Shown here in pieces: positions 11,423 through 22,550 of a stretch of DNA of 64,000 nucleotides (positions within the stretch are counted from its first letter, which is position 1; each line of letters starts with the position of its first letter). The translations under genes and the position numbers were made by a program. The stretch spans positions 12,482,982 to 12,546,981 of the forward strand of contig NC_045134.1 in NCBI RefSeq assembly GCF_007655135.1, written 5' to 3'. This DNA is from Punica granatum. Lineage: Eukaryota; Streptophyta; Magnoliopsida; Myrtales; Lythraceae. The notes beneath the pieces were generated by a model, which worked only from the letters and a program-made list of their open reading frames with translations, was not told the DNA's origin and ran no database searches.

Positions 11423-13829
11423 GAGCGGTTGGCATATCGTGACGTCTCAGTCTCGGGCTGGGATTCGTCTGGGATGATTTCACAATGTATTCTTTGATTC
11501 CTTAAGGAATTCTACTTTTCTCCTGCTCATCTGGAATTATAAATAGAAACCTTTTAAAGATGCAATTAACGTGCAGTGTAGTTCATCAGACGTGAGGAAG
11601 CTAAAGATTTATGCCAGAGTGCCACACTTTTCTATGGCATCTTCCTGCTTGAGAGTTCTTCTGAGATTTATTATTTTTATGTTCTTTTCCATAAATATTT
11701 CATTCCGAATGCGATTCAATCATTTCTGGAGACTTTCTTGTGAAGATGTGATAATCAAAAGAAGATTTTGACGGTCAATATGATTGAACATATTACCGTG
11801 CTGCTGCTGTCATTTGAGAATTACAACTTGCGAGCATGCTGGCGATTAAGAATGGAAGCTCCACATTGGGGTATGTCGTCCTGTCAGTTTCAACAAAATT
11901 TTCCACGAATTTATTGACTTGAAACTATTGATTGCTTACTAAGTTAGAGATATAAATTTCGATGTTGATTAGACATCGTTAGTTGATATTACAACTCCAC
12001 TACCGGACAACTGCCTATTCTAAGAGCTTGTTTAGGTCGCCGAAGATGGCGGATTATAAATCGGTGAATTATGGAGCCCTTAGGGTAGAAAATTTTGCAC
12101 GAATGCAATGCCATTCTAATGATTTGAGTCTCAAAATAATCAACTGTTGTAATTGGGATGATAGCACTTTAGCTTTTTGTTCGAAATGTGCCAAGAGTGG
12201 GTAGACTATGAAATTACAAAACAATCCTTTTGGCATAATTTATTCACTGGTTTGCTTTTGCATAGTCGTGTTTATCTTTTTCTTTTTTTCTAGTTTTTTT
12301 TTTCCCTTATACCTCTACTTATGTGCTGCCAAAAATCTCGTTCTGATATTAGCTTAACCATGACTACCAGATTAAAAAAGGACACGGTAAATAATACTAA
12401 ATATTGCAGAAATGAAAGTGCATTTTATAATTGATTTTTTTCTAGTAGAGATATGTGGTTAATTCTTTTATTTTTATTACAAAGAAAATTCATGAATTCA
12501 ATAAAAAGATAAAGAAAAATAAAGAGACAAATGGAATATCAAATTCAGAATATTTTAATATATATCAATGGAGAGACTGCTGGGAGTGCACGAGTGCGTC
12601 TTTTAAGGGCGGCGTTCCTTGGCCTTTGGGCAACCCCCGAGATCTCATTGAGAGGGTAGAGGAATTTGTCCATTTAAAAGTTCGCTTTGACAGGTTGGCC
12701 TTTCAAGTACTTCGTAGTACTGCAGAAGAATCAACCAGAGAAAGTCCATAACCGCGTTTTTTATTACAAGAAAGTCGATGAGTTTAGAGTTTCATATCTG
12801 TCATTGAATTCATAATTTTTTGATTTCATGCTGTAGATAAATACTAACTTTTCACATTTTAACAATTTTAACATGAATTTTTTAATTAAAAAATACATAA
12901 ACTTTCGATTTGATAATAATTCTAGTTTGATATTAAATTTTCTGTTAATTTGAATGAAATTGAGGCCACAGTGAGCCTCGACGATCCCAATCGGAGAAAG
13001 GGCGCTGGCGACCCTAATCGGGGGTGGTGTTCAGAATCGATGCCGCTAGTACTGCTATTGTGGTTATTAATTGCTCTTGGAGGCGCATATCATTTCATGT
13101 TCTAACTATGTGCGGCACACTCAACAATAATCCTTCACGACAAATATTTTTACGCTAACTTACCCGACTTGTCATTATAGTAATAAGAAAATAACTTTCG
13201 GACTCTTTGCTGGTATAGATTCTTCCATAAGAACCGCTCGTTTAGACTTTGTCCCAGGTACTGGGCTTATTCTCACTATCAGGAGCACTTAATTTTCGTT
13301 ATTCGCCCGGTTTTATGAGACTATCAGAGCTAGACAACCATACGTAGAGGGACGGACCCAGAATTTAGATCAAGGAAGAGTGAGCTCCTTGACTGGGCAA
13401 AGATGGTAAGATTTTCGAATCAGAAAACGAATGTCAGAAAATTTCATAAAAATATTTAAATTTTCTTAAAACGTCAAACCTTTAAAGGGGGTGACTACCC
13501 CTCTCATCGTCTTCCTTCGGTCCGTCCCTGCATACATATTGCCACATATTTTTATGCAGGGATCTAAGCTTCCTACAATTATATTATAAATATTATATAT
13601 TATGTAAATTATGTCTCATAGGTGGCCTCTCCACAATTATTGTGAAACAAAATTAGCCTCGTAGAGTAAAATGTGATGAGCTAGTTTAATAAAATAAAAT
13701 ATAATGAATTTATTTAAAAAATTGTGATTTTTCGACACATGATGGAATATAAATAAAACCTTACACATATTTAACAAGATATTATAATTATTAAATAACA
13801 AAATATGCATAGATATGTTCAATTTGTTG
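11423..13829. other. Intergenic DNA downstream of the PMT gene
   Basis: This stretch contains the PMT 3' UTR and AT-rich spacer. An open stretch at 12455-12751 (98 codons) has no recognisable domain and a low-complexity, Lys/Asn-rich start, so I do not treat it as a gene. Nothing else supportable is seen. Confidence 0.6.
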
Positions 13830-14166
13830 TTAGGTTGTGTTTGATACATGGGAATGGAATGTCGTGGAATGAACTTTAACGAATGAAATATTAAGAGAAA
13901 AATTGTGACTTATTGTTGATCATGGCACTATATGAAGGAATAAAGTTTTAAATTGGACTTATTTACCAATACATCATTCTATATATATCGTTAGATATAT
14001 GAAATTAAAAGAAGACATATGACACTTTCCAAAAAAGTAGTTCATATCAGCAAATGACCATTAGGGTCCTTAGATTGAAGAAAAATGTTATCATGAGAAT
14101 ATGCCATTTCGCAACTCACACAAGTAAATGGAGATTTCGTTCCATTTTTGCATACCAAATAGGGGC
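13830..14166. mobile_element. Possible hAT-type MITE
   Basis: The left end (GTTTGATACATGGGAATGGA) and the reverse complement of the right end (ATTTGGTATGCAAAAATGGA) are similar. They flank about 300 bp of non-coding AT-rich DNA. No clean target-site duplication was found. Similar motifs near 3590-3680 and 4700 may be further degraded relatives. Confidence 0.3.
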
Positions 14167-14527
14167 TACAATTGTATGATGAGTCAACTTTGAGTGAAAA
14201 ATTTCCTTTACAGTATTTATTAATGTGTGAAAAATTTTACTTTTTTTTTTAGTTGTGAAAAACTTTACCATTCTCCGCTCACTGTCGGAATTGAGAGAGT
14301 GGCCCCCGCTAAAGACCGTCCATTTCTAGAGATGGCAGATTTTCCTTGTTTTACGTGCGTTTAAATGACACGGAAATAATTTTGCTCGCAATGTTGTAAT
14401 TGCTACTACAGTTGTTGCAGAACTGTGGGTTTTCTCCATTCATTGAGTAAAACTCTCGTAATCTGCATAGTACTTTTCTTCCCAATCCCTCAACTAAATT
14501 CAAGAAGATCCTTCTCAAATAAACAAC

Positions 14528-14678
14528 CCCTCCAGTGAACTTTGTTAAACTCAACACTGATGGCTCATCGGGCGGCAACCCAGGGAGCGCAGGGGCCGGA
14601 GGAATCCTGCGAGATTCCAACGGTAACTGGATTTGAGGCTTTGCCATGAACCTAGGGACTACTTCCAGCACTGTTGCA
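14528..14678 (+). pseudogene. LINE-type RNase H pseudogene, 5' part
   Basis: The frame reads FVKLNTDGSSGGNPGSAGAG, then GILRDSNGNW, which is the start of the RVT_3 RNase H domain found at the 3' end of plant LINEs. A TGA follows NWI, and an extra T shifts the frame just after, so it is dead. The sequence stops at STVA where a copia element has inserted. The domain resumes in register at 20101. Confidence 0.85.
14674..14678. repeat. Target-site duplication TTGCA (left copy) of the copia element
   Basis: TTGCA sits immediately left of the element and is repeated at 20096-20100. Removing the element and one TTGCA rejoins the RNase H codons ACT GTT GCA GAA CTG. Confidence 0.9.
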
Positions 14679-15342
14679 CATTGAAGAAGAGGGTCGAAGA
14701 GTAGATCAGAAAGTGTGGTCAGGGCGTGAAAATCACTTTCCTTAAGATGATTATCGCCCCCGCTATGAAGAGTTTGTCATGGGAACCTTGATTGCAATAC
14801 TACCTCTAGGATATAACACAACCACTGAGATTTTCGTGCAACAAGAACGGAGATTGCTCCTTCAAACTTCTCTTAAGAGTACCGGGGGAAGAAGAACAAA
14901 GAGAATGAGGGGAGAAAATGTGTTTGATGTCGTATTATTATGTCTACTCATCCCTCGGAAGTTTATTTATAATAGGAGTAGTCGTATTTTTTCGAGCAGT
15001 CATATCCTTATAGCCAACATTCACAACTTTTAAATGGTAACTGCCACTATGCTGCAACATTGGTTTTGGTGCTATGGCATCGGCTGATCTGAAAATCAAT
15101 AGCAACTTCGGTGCTGCAATACTGGAACTATAATGCTACGGCACCAAGTTATCTATTAGCTGCACAATAAATATTGATGGATTATTATTCTTTCATACTA
15201 ACTTTGATTCGTATCCCGTTCGAAGTATTGGATTCCTTACTCGAAGCAATTCTCATTGAGAATTAATTCCACATATTTCTTCAAGTCCCTCCATGCATGT
15301 TTCCTCTCATAAGTCAGAATCTACCTTTATAAATTTACAACA
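14679..15342 (-). repeat. Copia LTR, left copy (3' LTR in element orientation)
   Basis: This 664-bp LTR matches 19372-20095. On the minus strand it starts TGTTGTAAAT. Its other terminus should end CA but reads TG (plus-strand CATTGAAG where the partner has TGTTGAAG), so the terminus is mutated. Confidence 0.92.
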
Positions 15343-15353
15343 TTCCTCCACTT
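15343..15353 (-). other. Copia polypurine tract
   Basis: Read on the minus strand, AAGTGGAGGAA directly precedes the 3' LTR start TGTTGTAAAT. This is the expected place and composition for plus-strand priming, and it fixes the element's orientation. Confidence 0.8.
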
Positions 15354-16906
15354 AGATTGTGATTTTGAGCAATATGACATTCTCATGCATACAAGAAAGT
15401 ATCTTTCGATTTAAACCTCAAATTAGTGTAGGTATCTCAAAATCCCAATGAAGTCAATGGTGACTTTGTGCTTAAAATGAGATTCAGAGTATCAAGATTG
15501 GAAATGCCACACACACAAGAACATCCCGTTTTCTATGAGAAGCTCAAAAATTTTACCTAGTACTTTTCTAGCCATGTGCTTCATCCTAGTTTTCACGAAT
15601 ATTTACAAAAGTAAAATCTAACTTTTGCTAGAAGCGACACCACTTTCAATGTCCATATAGGTGAGGTTCACGCATTATGCCCATGTTACTAAGGCCACAA
15701 AATTATTTCAACCTCATTAAGAGTACATATACTCATCCTTCCTTAACCAAAACAATCAATTCAGTCACTTATTAGTAACTTCTTATTACCCCTTAAACCT
15801 TTAAACAAGTGGTAGTGCTCGAGAAAAGGTTAGGTTCTCATTACCAGTGACTCTTTATATTATAGGTTTTAATCCCATGCCATCTGGGGTAGAACTTATA
15901 ATATCTCATCTGAGACATTTTGTAAATGGATCCGCCAAATTCTTTAATACACATGCTCGTGATTACCTCCTCAAAAAGCATCCGCCTAACACATGCATGT
16001 CTCAGGCACATTTTTCTAGATTTCTATTGTAAATCTTGCTTGATCCTCTAGACATCGTAGTTTTTCTAATAAAATTCATTGAGATGGTTGACATTGGATG
16101 TGGCCACAATTCGATATCCAACAATAAGTTCCTTAGCCATTTTGCTTCTTAGTATGCTGCAACAATAATTACAAACTACGACTACATAGTCAAATGGATA
16201 ATACACGTTTGTTTCCTCGATGCCTACGATACCATTCCACTTCCAAGAGTGAACCCACCTAGACGTTGATTAATTATTATTAACACTAGCTGTCCAACTA
16301 TTGTCCATGTATCAATCTAATACCATAAGAATATCCAATGTTGATAGCTACCTTGCTTAGTGACCGAGTACCCGGCCAATAGTCTTCCACTATATGTTAC
16401 CCAGGTTACTTGTACATCTTGAAAGTTTGCAAACTGCAAGTTCTATATCATGTCCAATACAATGCATTATATAAGTTAATGTTTCTTTTACACTTGCATA
16501 TTCCAACGGAAAAGTTGACGGACCATCATTAACTGTTAATTTACATGAGACATCAAATGGGGTACTTGCTAATTTGATCCTGAAATGCTTGTATTTGTTT
16601 AATAATCTTCAATATAGTGGAATTGACAGAGGGCATAACCCAGGGCACAACCCCGACTTTGTTTTCCTACTTTAATTCCAAAATAGTGTCTACTTCTCCA
16701 AGATCCGATCTTTGGAATTTTGAAGTTAGACACTTTTTGATTTCCTCTATTCCCTTCTTACTAGTACCAAATACAAGCAAATCATCCACATATATGCATA
16801 CAATCAATCCAGTAAACACTTTTATCAACATTGTTATGCCTAATACCATGGGACAAAATAACCGAATTAGTTTATTTTTATAATAATGTTTTGGTGCTTG
16901 TTTCAA

Positions 16907-17123
16907 CCCGTGTAAGGACCTTTTTTTTTTTGCTAACCCGGGATGTCCAGGTTTCGCCTGACTAATCCTCAGGGCTCCGTGAACCCCCGGCGGCACATGG
17001 AGCGGGTAATCACGCCAAAGGCGCTTCGGTGGCCCCAAGGGAATTCGAACCCAGGATCGGGTGCAAACTTAGACGCACCTTAACCACTAGGTCATACGCC
17101 TTAGGGTTAGCCCGTATAAGGAC
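16907..17123 (-). mobile_element. tRNA-derived SINE inserted in the copia RT
   Basis: On the minus strand the insert reads 5' to 3' as a tRNA-like head. The A box resembles TGACCTAGTGG, and the B box is GGTTCGAATTCC (plus-strand 17040-17051). A short body and an A-rich tail (plus-strand T run at 16921-16931) follow. It is flanked by 13-bp direct repeats, CCCGTGTAAGGAC (16907-16919) and CCCGTATAAGGAC (17111-17123), with one mismatch. Removing it and one repeat restores the copia RT signature KSLYGLKQAPK, which proves the insertion. The body is about 190 bp, a normal plant SINE size. Confidence 0.88.
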
Positions 17124-17214
17124 TTATTTAACTTACAAACCTTCAATTCATTTCTAGACAAAACAAATTCTTCTGATTGCTCCATATAAACTTCACGTAA
17201 ATCACCATTCAAAA

Positions 17215-17215
17215 C

Positions 17216-17256
<41 letters not shown>
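17215..17256. repeat. (ATT)n microsatellite
   Basis: A near-perfect trinucleotide run of about 14 units sits inside the copia internal region, close to the SINE insertion point. Confidence 0.95.
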
Positions 17257-17260
<4 letters not shown>

Positions 17261-19371
17261 CCATTTGGTGTAATTCCAATTTATATATTGATGCTAATGC
17301 AAATAGCACTCTAATGGATATTATCCAAATTACTGGCGCTTATGCATCAAATAATCAATTCCCTCATTCTGCCTAAATCATTTAGTGACCAATCCAGCCT
17401 TAAAAGTTTGAATGGATTAATCATAATTAAATTTTCTCGTAAACACCCACTTACATCCAATAGGCTTTGACTCGGGAGGCAATTCAACTAATGTCCAAGT
17501 TTTATTAGACAATATTAAATCCATTTTTTCGCTAATTGCCTCTTTCCAAAAGGCTGTATCTCTTGATGCCATTGCCTCCCTCAAAGTTGTTGGATCATCA
17601 TCTGAATTTAAATAGATGGGTATTTTATTTGTTATTGAATTTCTATTGCCTTCAACTAGAAAAATGATGGAATTAGGATATATAAAATCCGAACCCAAAC
17701 TTTTTTTTCCTTTCCCTCTTGCTTCTCCTAGGTTCACTAGAAGATTCCGGGATTTTTCTTTTCCCGAGTGGAGCTTCTAGGTTAGGATCAGTGGGTTGTA
17801 TATCCTGATGTGATTCAGAGTTAATAAATTTATTTTCTAAGAATTCCATATCCCTTGATTCGACAATTACATTCAAATCTAAATCCAAAAGCCTGTATGC
17901 CTTCGAATTTTCTGCATAACCCACAAAAACACTTCTTAGAGCTCTCTATCCTAACTTTGTTCTTTTAGGATCCGTAACTCTATAGTATGCTAGACATCCC
18001 CATACTCTACGATAACTTAGGTTGGATTTGCTCCCTCTCCATAATTCATATGGAGAAATTTTTAACTTCCTTCAGGGAATTTGATTATGCACATGACAAG
18101 TAGTGAGTAGAGTCTCACCCCACATTCTATTGGAAGATTCATATTTATTATCATACTATTTGTCATGTCCACCAATGTTCGATTTTCTTTCCTGCCGAAC
18201 TGTTTTGTTGAGAAGTATGTGGAGCATTGGTCTGATCCATTTTCTTCACGAAATGAAGAAACTCCATGGAGAAATTCTCCACACTTTCACTCCTCATAAA
18301 TTTAATTTTCTTTCCGATCAGATTTTCAACAGTTGATTTATAACATTTAAACATTTCAAAAGTCTAACCTTTATGTTTCATCAGACAAAAAAATGTATAC
18401 CTAGAGAAGTCTTCAATGAATGTAATGAAGTATCTATTTCGTCCTCTAGTTACCATGCTTATTAGTGGCATCTATCTAAATGAGTTAACTCTACTAACTT
18501 TGTATTTCTTTCAGCCTTGGGAAATGATTTTCTAGTCAATTTGTTTTTTTTTTGCTCTATACAAATTTTACATTGTTTAGCATCACACTTATCACAAGTA
18601 ATGAAATCATACTTTGACATAGATTTTAACGATTCGAAATTAACATGCACTAGCCTATTCACAATGAAATAGAAGAGTATAACCAGAAACATGATCTCAT
18701 TGTTATTATTGTTGCACATACATAACCAAAACTTTCCATCACAACAGTTACCGATTCGCACTCTCATTACTTTTATTTGAGTTCACTGATGCCAAACTCA
18801 AAGAACTTTTTCATGTCCTTTGCCTTTTGGGAGGTATTTGCAGAATAGACCATGTTCACTTTAGGGCTCGATTTCAATGTTTTTCTATCGCATATGGTGA
18901 GTTTTCGATCCAATTTGCAGTTGTTTAGAAATCTGCTCTATAGTGAATTCTTCAATGATATGCAACAATATCTTTTTGTAATCATGTAATCTAGGAAGCA
19001 ACTTTATGATGACCGCTTGCATGGAATCAAAAAAACACACATATATTTCTTTCAATTTGGACACAAATATGAGTAAACCATGCACTTGATTCATCACAGA
19101 TATATAATTTGCAATTTCCAATTGAACGAGCATCATAATTAAAAGTTTATGCGTACCTTTATTCTTGGTTTCGTACTCGAGCCCTTGTTGTGTCTCCTTC
19201 GAGAACTTCACGAATATACAATAATTGCAAGACAATTGGGGAGTGTCTCAAGAATGTGATCCTTACCGAGAACTTCACTGTCTTCATGTCATTCGAACCT
19301 CACTTACGTAGCGTCATTGCCTTGAAAGTGGATTCCGATATGCTCTCCATCACGAATAATCACCTTAAGAT

Positions 19372-20095
19372 TGTTGAAGAGGATAGTCGGAGAGTAGATT
19401 GGAAAGTGTGGTCAGAGTCATGAAGATCACTTTCCTTAACGTGATTATCGCCCCCACTACGAAGAGTTTATCGCGGGAACCTTGATTGCAATACTACCTC
19501 TAGGATATAACACGACCACTGAGATCTTCATGCGACAAAAACGGAGATATCTCCTTGAGACTTCTCTTAAGAGTACCGGGGGAAGAAGAATTGAGAAAAT
19601 GAGGGGAGAAAATGTGTTTGATATTGTGTTGTTATGTCTGTTCATCCCTCAGAAGTTTATTTATAATAGTAGTCGTGTTCTTTCGAATGATGATGGCCTT
19701 GCAGCCTATGTTCACAACTTTTAAATAGTAACTGCTGCCGTGCTACAACATCGGTTTCAGTGCTACAGTGCCGATTGAACTGAAACATGGTAACCGATGT
19801 CGTGCTGTAGCATTGGTTTTGGTGCTATGGCATCGGCTGATTTGGAAATCAATAGCAACGTCGGTGCAATAGCACTGAAACTATAGTGTTACGGCACCAA
19901 GTCATCTATTAGCTGCGCAATAAATTTTGACGGATTATTATTCTCTCATATGAACTCCGATTCGTATTCCGTTCGAAGTATTGGACTCCTGACTCGAAGG
20001 AATTCTTATTGAGAATTAATTTCATATATTTCTTCGAGTCACTCCATGCATGTTTCCTCTCGCAAGTCACAATCTACCTTTATAGATTTACAACA
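19372..20095 (-). repeat. Copia LTR, right copy (5' LTR in element orientation)
   Basis: This 724-bp LTR starts TGTTGAAGAGG and ends TTTACAACA on the plus strand. It is about 60 bp longer than its partner, mostly because a segment around 19730-19850 (an AACCGATG-type block with TAGCATTGGTTTTGGTG) is present as two diverged tandem copies. Confidence 0.92.
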
Positions 20096-20100
20096 TTGCA
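20096..20100. repeat. Target-site duplication TTGCA (right copy) of the copia element
   Basis: Matches 14674-14678. Confidence 0.9.
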
Positions 20101-20512
20101 GAACTGATAGCTCTGCTGCAGGGAATGCTTATGGCTGTAAATTGTCATATAGCAAAACTATGTGTTGAAGTGGATGCTCATGTAATTTTTGATTGGGTTT
20201 GGGGTGGAATTCCCGCTAATTTCTTTCTTCAACCTCTGGTGACTGATTGCAAGACACTATCAGCATAATTCAAGACAATCCTTCCGAGATACAACGTATA
20301 GGGAAGCTAATAGCTGCGCGGACCTGCTTGCTAGATGGGGAGAACAGCAGAAAGAACCCTTAATTATGTTTACTGTTGCACCTTCTTTTGTGGCTCACGC
20401 ATTGTACTCTGACCTTATTGGGATGACATTCCCTCGACTTGTAGCTGAAAATTTCAGCGACCCTCCTTAAGTTATGTTGAATGAATTGTCTTGGTTTACC
20501 CAAAAAAAAAAA
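20101..20512 (+). pseudogene. LINE-type RNase H pseudogene, 3' part, with A-tail
   Basis: The frame resumes as ELIALLQGMLMAVNC and CVEVDAHVIFDWVWGG. Later, shifted pieces read REANSCADLLARWGEQQ and LIGMTFPRLVAE, which is the usual C-terminal end of the LINE RNase H domain. Stops and frameshifts break it. A run of 12 A at about 20501-20512 fits the 3' end of a retroposed LINE copy. The 5' part is at 14528-14678. Confidence 0.85.
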
Positions 20513-22310
20513 ACTACTTGAGATCTTATTTAAACTGAACCAGTCCATGTTATACATTTGTAATTCTATTACAAGGTAGCAACTAAAATAACAACTGATA
20601 AGTAGTCCATGCAATGAAACAACCAATCAATCAATAGTGGGGGGTTGGGCTTCCTACTTTTGCTTAAACTATGAATTAATCATTTTATTACGCCGACAGG
20701 ACCGACTACTATTATCTTCAATAATAAAAAACTCACATCTGCCCCCTAAAGTTGGGTACAAAGGTGTCAATATGCTTCCTTTAGGACTCCCAACTCAATA
20801 TTTTTTTGAGGAATGAATCGCTTGTTGGGGTTCTTAGCAACCCTAAATAAATTATTGAGAAGGGGGCTTTCTTTCTTTCTCCTCATGTTTTCATTATTGA
20901 CACATTAGAGTGATCATTTGCACGGTTTTAGGTTTGGTTCATCATCCGCATAGGTGGGGCACTACAAATTTTTTAAAATTCTTGACACATGCTTCATGGA
21001 AACTTAATTAAATTTTTAATAGATTAGTTCGAAGCTTTCCATTACCTTAACCTTTCTCGATTATAATCAGTAATTTGAGTCATATTTAGAAGCTATGGGT
21101 AGTTGTTCTAGTGAATGCTCTTGGTCCAATTTAGATGACTTATATTTACGGGTGAGTAAAGATTGCTAGCTTAGTGTACAAGTTCTGGAACACTTTAAGA
21201 TGAGTGAGCTCAAGCATTTGGGATGGACATAAGTCTAAACACTTGTAAGCACAGCTGGAATTTTAGTTAGTATCATAGTAGGTTTTATGCATACAAGTTA
21301 AGCTCACATTGCACCAAGTTCAGATTGAGAGCAGCCAAGGTGCACCTCGACTTAGTTCAAGGCTGAGGGTAGAACTAAGGCATGTATGTCTAGTTTCACT
21401 TTGAGTACGGAAATCATGGTTAATTTGTCTCCTTTGTCCGAGAACGGAAAAGAAGGCTTGGCTCATAGTCAAATACTGAGGGAGGGTGTATAAGAGCTGC
21501 GTGGCACGGGATGGCGTGTGAGAAAGACTAGTCACCATGTGAGGGTGAGCGTTGACTGTTTAGAAAGTTGAATCTCTCGGAAAATTGGAAGGAAATACCT
21601 AAGTGTTATATAAGATGATTGGACTCATTATCCTATTAATTTGACCTCTTGAGATGGTTATGAGTCCAATCACTTACAGATTCAGTGATAAAAACTTCAC
21701 AAAGAAAAGAAAAAGGATTACACGAAAGAGGTGGTGCAATCGCAATGCTCTAGATTCGAACCGAGAGTTGTCGAATCAATTCGCGTTATTGGGGACCATC
21801 TTGTCTCTTTATTTGCAATTCTTTCCTTCACCATTAAACTCATGAATCTCTTTTATAATTGAAATGGTAAAAGATTTCCTGGTCGAAAACTAATACTAAT
21901 AGTGTGCAAGGTACATGGCACTACCAGCATTCTATAACTAACTACATTAACCTTGTCAGACAAACTCTGACAGGAAAGATTATACAACCAGAGGGCCAAA
22001 CAACAGGATTAAGTTAACAACACTTCAAGAGGGACCCACTCTCCTGGAATTCCTCATCTTCTCACTGAACTGAGATTTTGGCCCCTCTAGAATAAGACCA
22101 AGACAGCCCCACCTATGAGTGTGTTAGGATTAATCAAACATTCCACTGTCTGCCAATGAATCAGCTTTCCTGGAACAGACACAGTTGTCACCTCTCCTCA
22201 TTATTCTCAAACATGTCTTTCTTCCAATGCCCCCTTCCCTTAAGAGGGTCTCCACATGGCTCTGCAGATTTCTTCAGTATCAGTCCTGAGATAAAAACTT
22301 ACTGAAAAAC
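20513..22310. other. Intergenic spacer, possible LTR remnant near 21600
   Basis: No gene is supported. Around 21605-21675 a TATA-like TTATATAAG is followed by an inverted pair (GATTGGACTCAT ... ATGAGTCCAATC), an arrangement often seen in small LTRs. I could not find a partner LTR or termini. The last 150 bases are presumably the promoter of the small peptide gene. Confidence 0.5.
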
Positions 22311-22550
22311 ATGTCAGATTCCTGGAGGAACAAGTACTTGGTTCTTTCCCTCCTCGTGGCGTTCATTGTGATGTCGGAGCTCAAGGTGGAAGCGGCGAGG
22401 CTGCCCAAGGAGTTCTGGGAACAGATGCTGCCCAAGAAGTTCCCTAGACCTTCCTCTTCTCCTTCCAAAGGCACCAATTCGGTATCTTCCTCCGATCCTG
22501 AACCAGTGAAGTTTGGTAACGATCTGCCTACTGTGGATGGAAAAGTATAG
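22311..22550 (+). CDS. Small secreted-peptide precursor-like protein (79 aa)
   Basis: A single-exon frame starts MSDSWRNKYL. A hydrophobic segment (VLSLLVAFIVMSELKVEA, about residues 10-28) looks like a cleavable signal peptide with VEA as a plausible cleavage motif. The mature part contains ARLPKEFWEQMLPKKFP and then a Pro/Ser-rich core (PRPSSSPSKGTN) before an acidic tail. Short precursor, secretion signal and a conserved-looking SxPSxGTN core recall plant signalling-peptide families such as IDA/PIP-type (SxPS motifs). I cannot assign it to one, and the processing site is unknown. Codon content is richer in G+C than the flanks, which supports coding. The next frame downstream (22513-22755) has no peptide features and is probably 3' UTR. 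Confidence 0.65.
   Translation: MSDSWRNKYLVLSLLVAFIVMSELKVEAARLPKEFWEQMLPKKFPRPSSSPSKGTNSVSSSDPEPVKFGNDLPTVDGKV

Larger units (their letters stand above)
14679..20095 (-). mobile_element. Decayed Ty1/copia LTR retrotransposon (5.4 kb)
   Basis: The element lies on the minus strand between two LTRs and 5-bp TSDs (TTGCA). In element order I see a gag-like frame (about 19235-18885). A pre-integrase zinc-binding region (about 18767-18540) contains CDKCDAKQCKICIEQKK. Integrase fragments follow (TPHTSQQNSSAGKK near 18240; capsid-like YAENSKAYRLLDLD near 17900). Reverse transcriptase comes next, with AMASRDTAFWKEAISEKMD near 17570 and the IYVDDLLVFG catalytic motif near 16780. Many stops and frameshifts make it defective. 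A polypurine tract (AGTGGAGGAA) abuts the left LTR. I see no standard initiator-Met PBS. LTR divergence of roughly 12% in the stretch compared by eye, plus a SINE inside, indicate an old insertion. Confidence 0.92.

Noticed and set aside
12455..12751. 98-codon plus-strand frame
   Set aside because: Begins in low-complexity Lys/Asn-rich sequence and shows no domain or splice context.
17040..17052. Possible tRNA gene from the GGTTCGAATTCC box
   Set aside because: No cloverleaf, wrong length and flanked by a TSD; it is the B box of a SINE.
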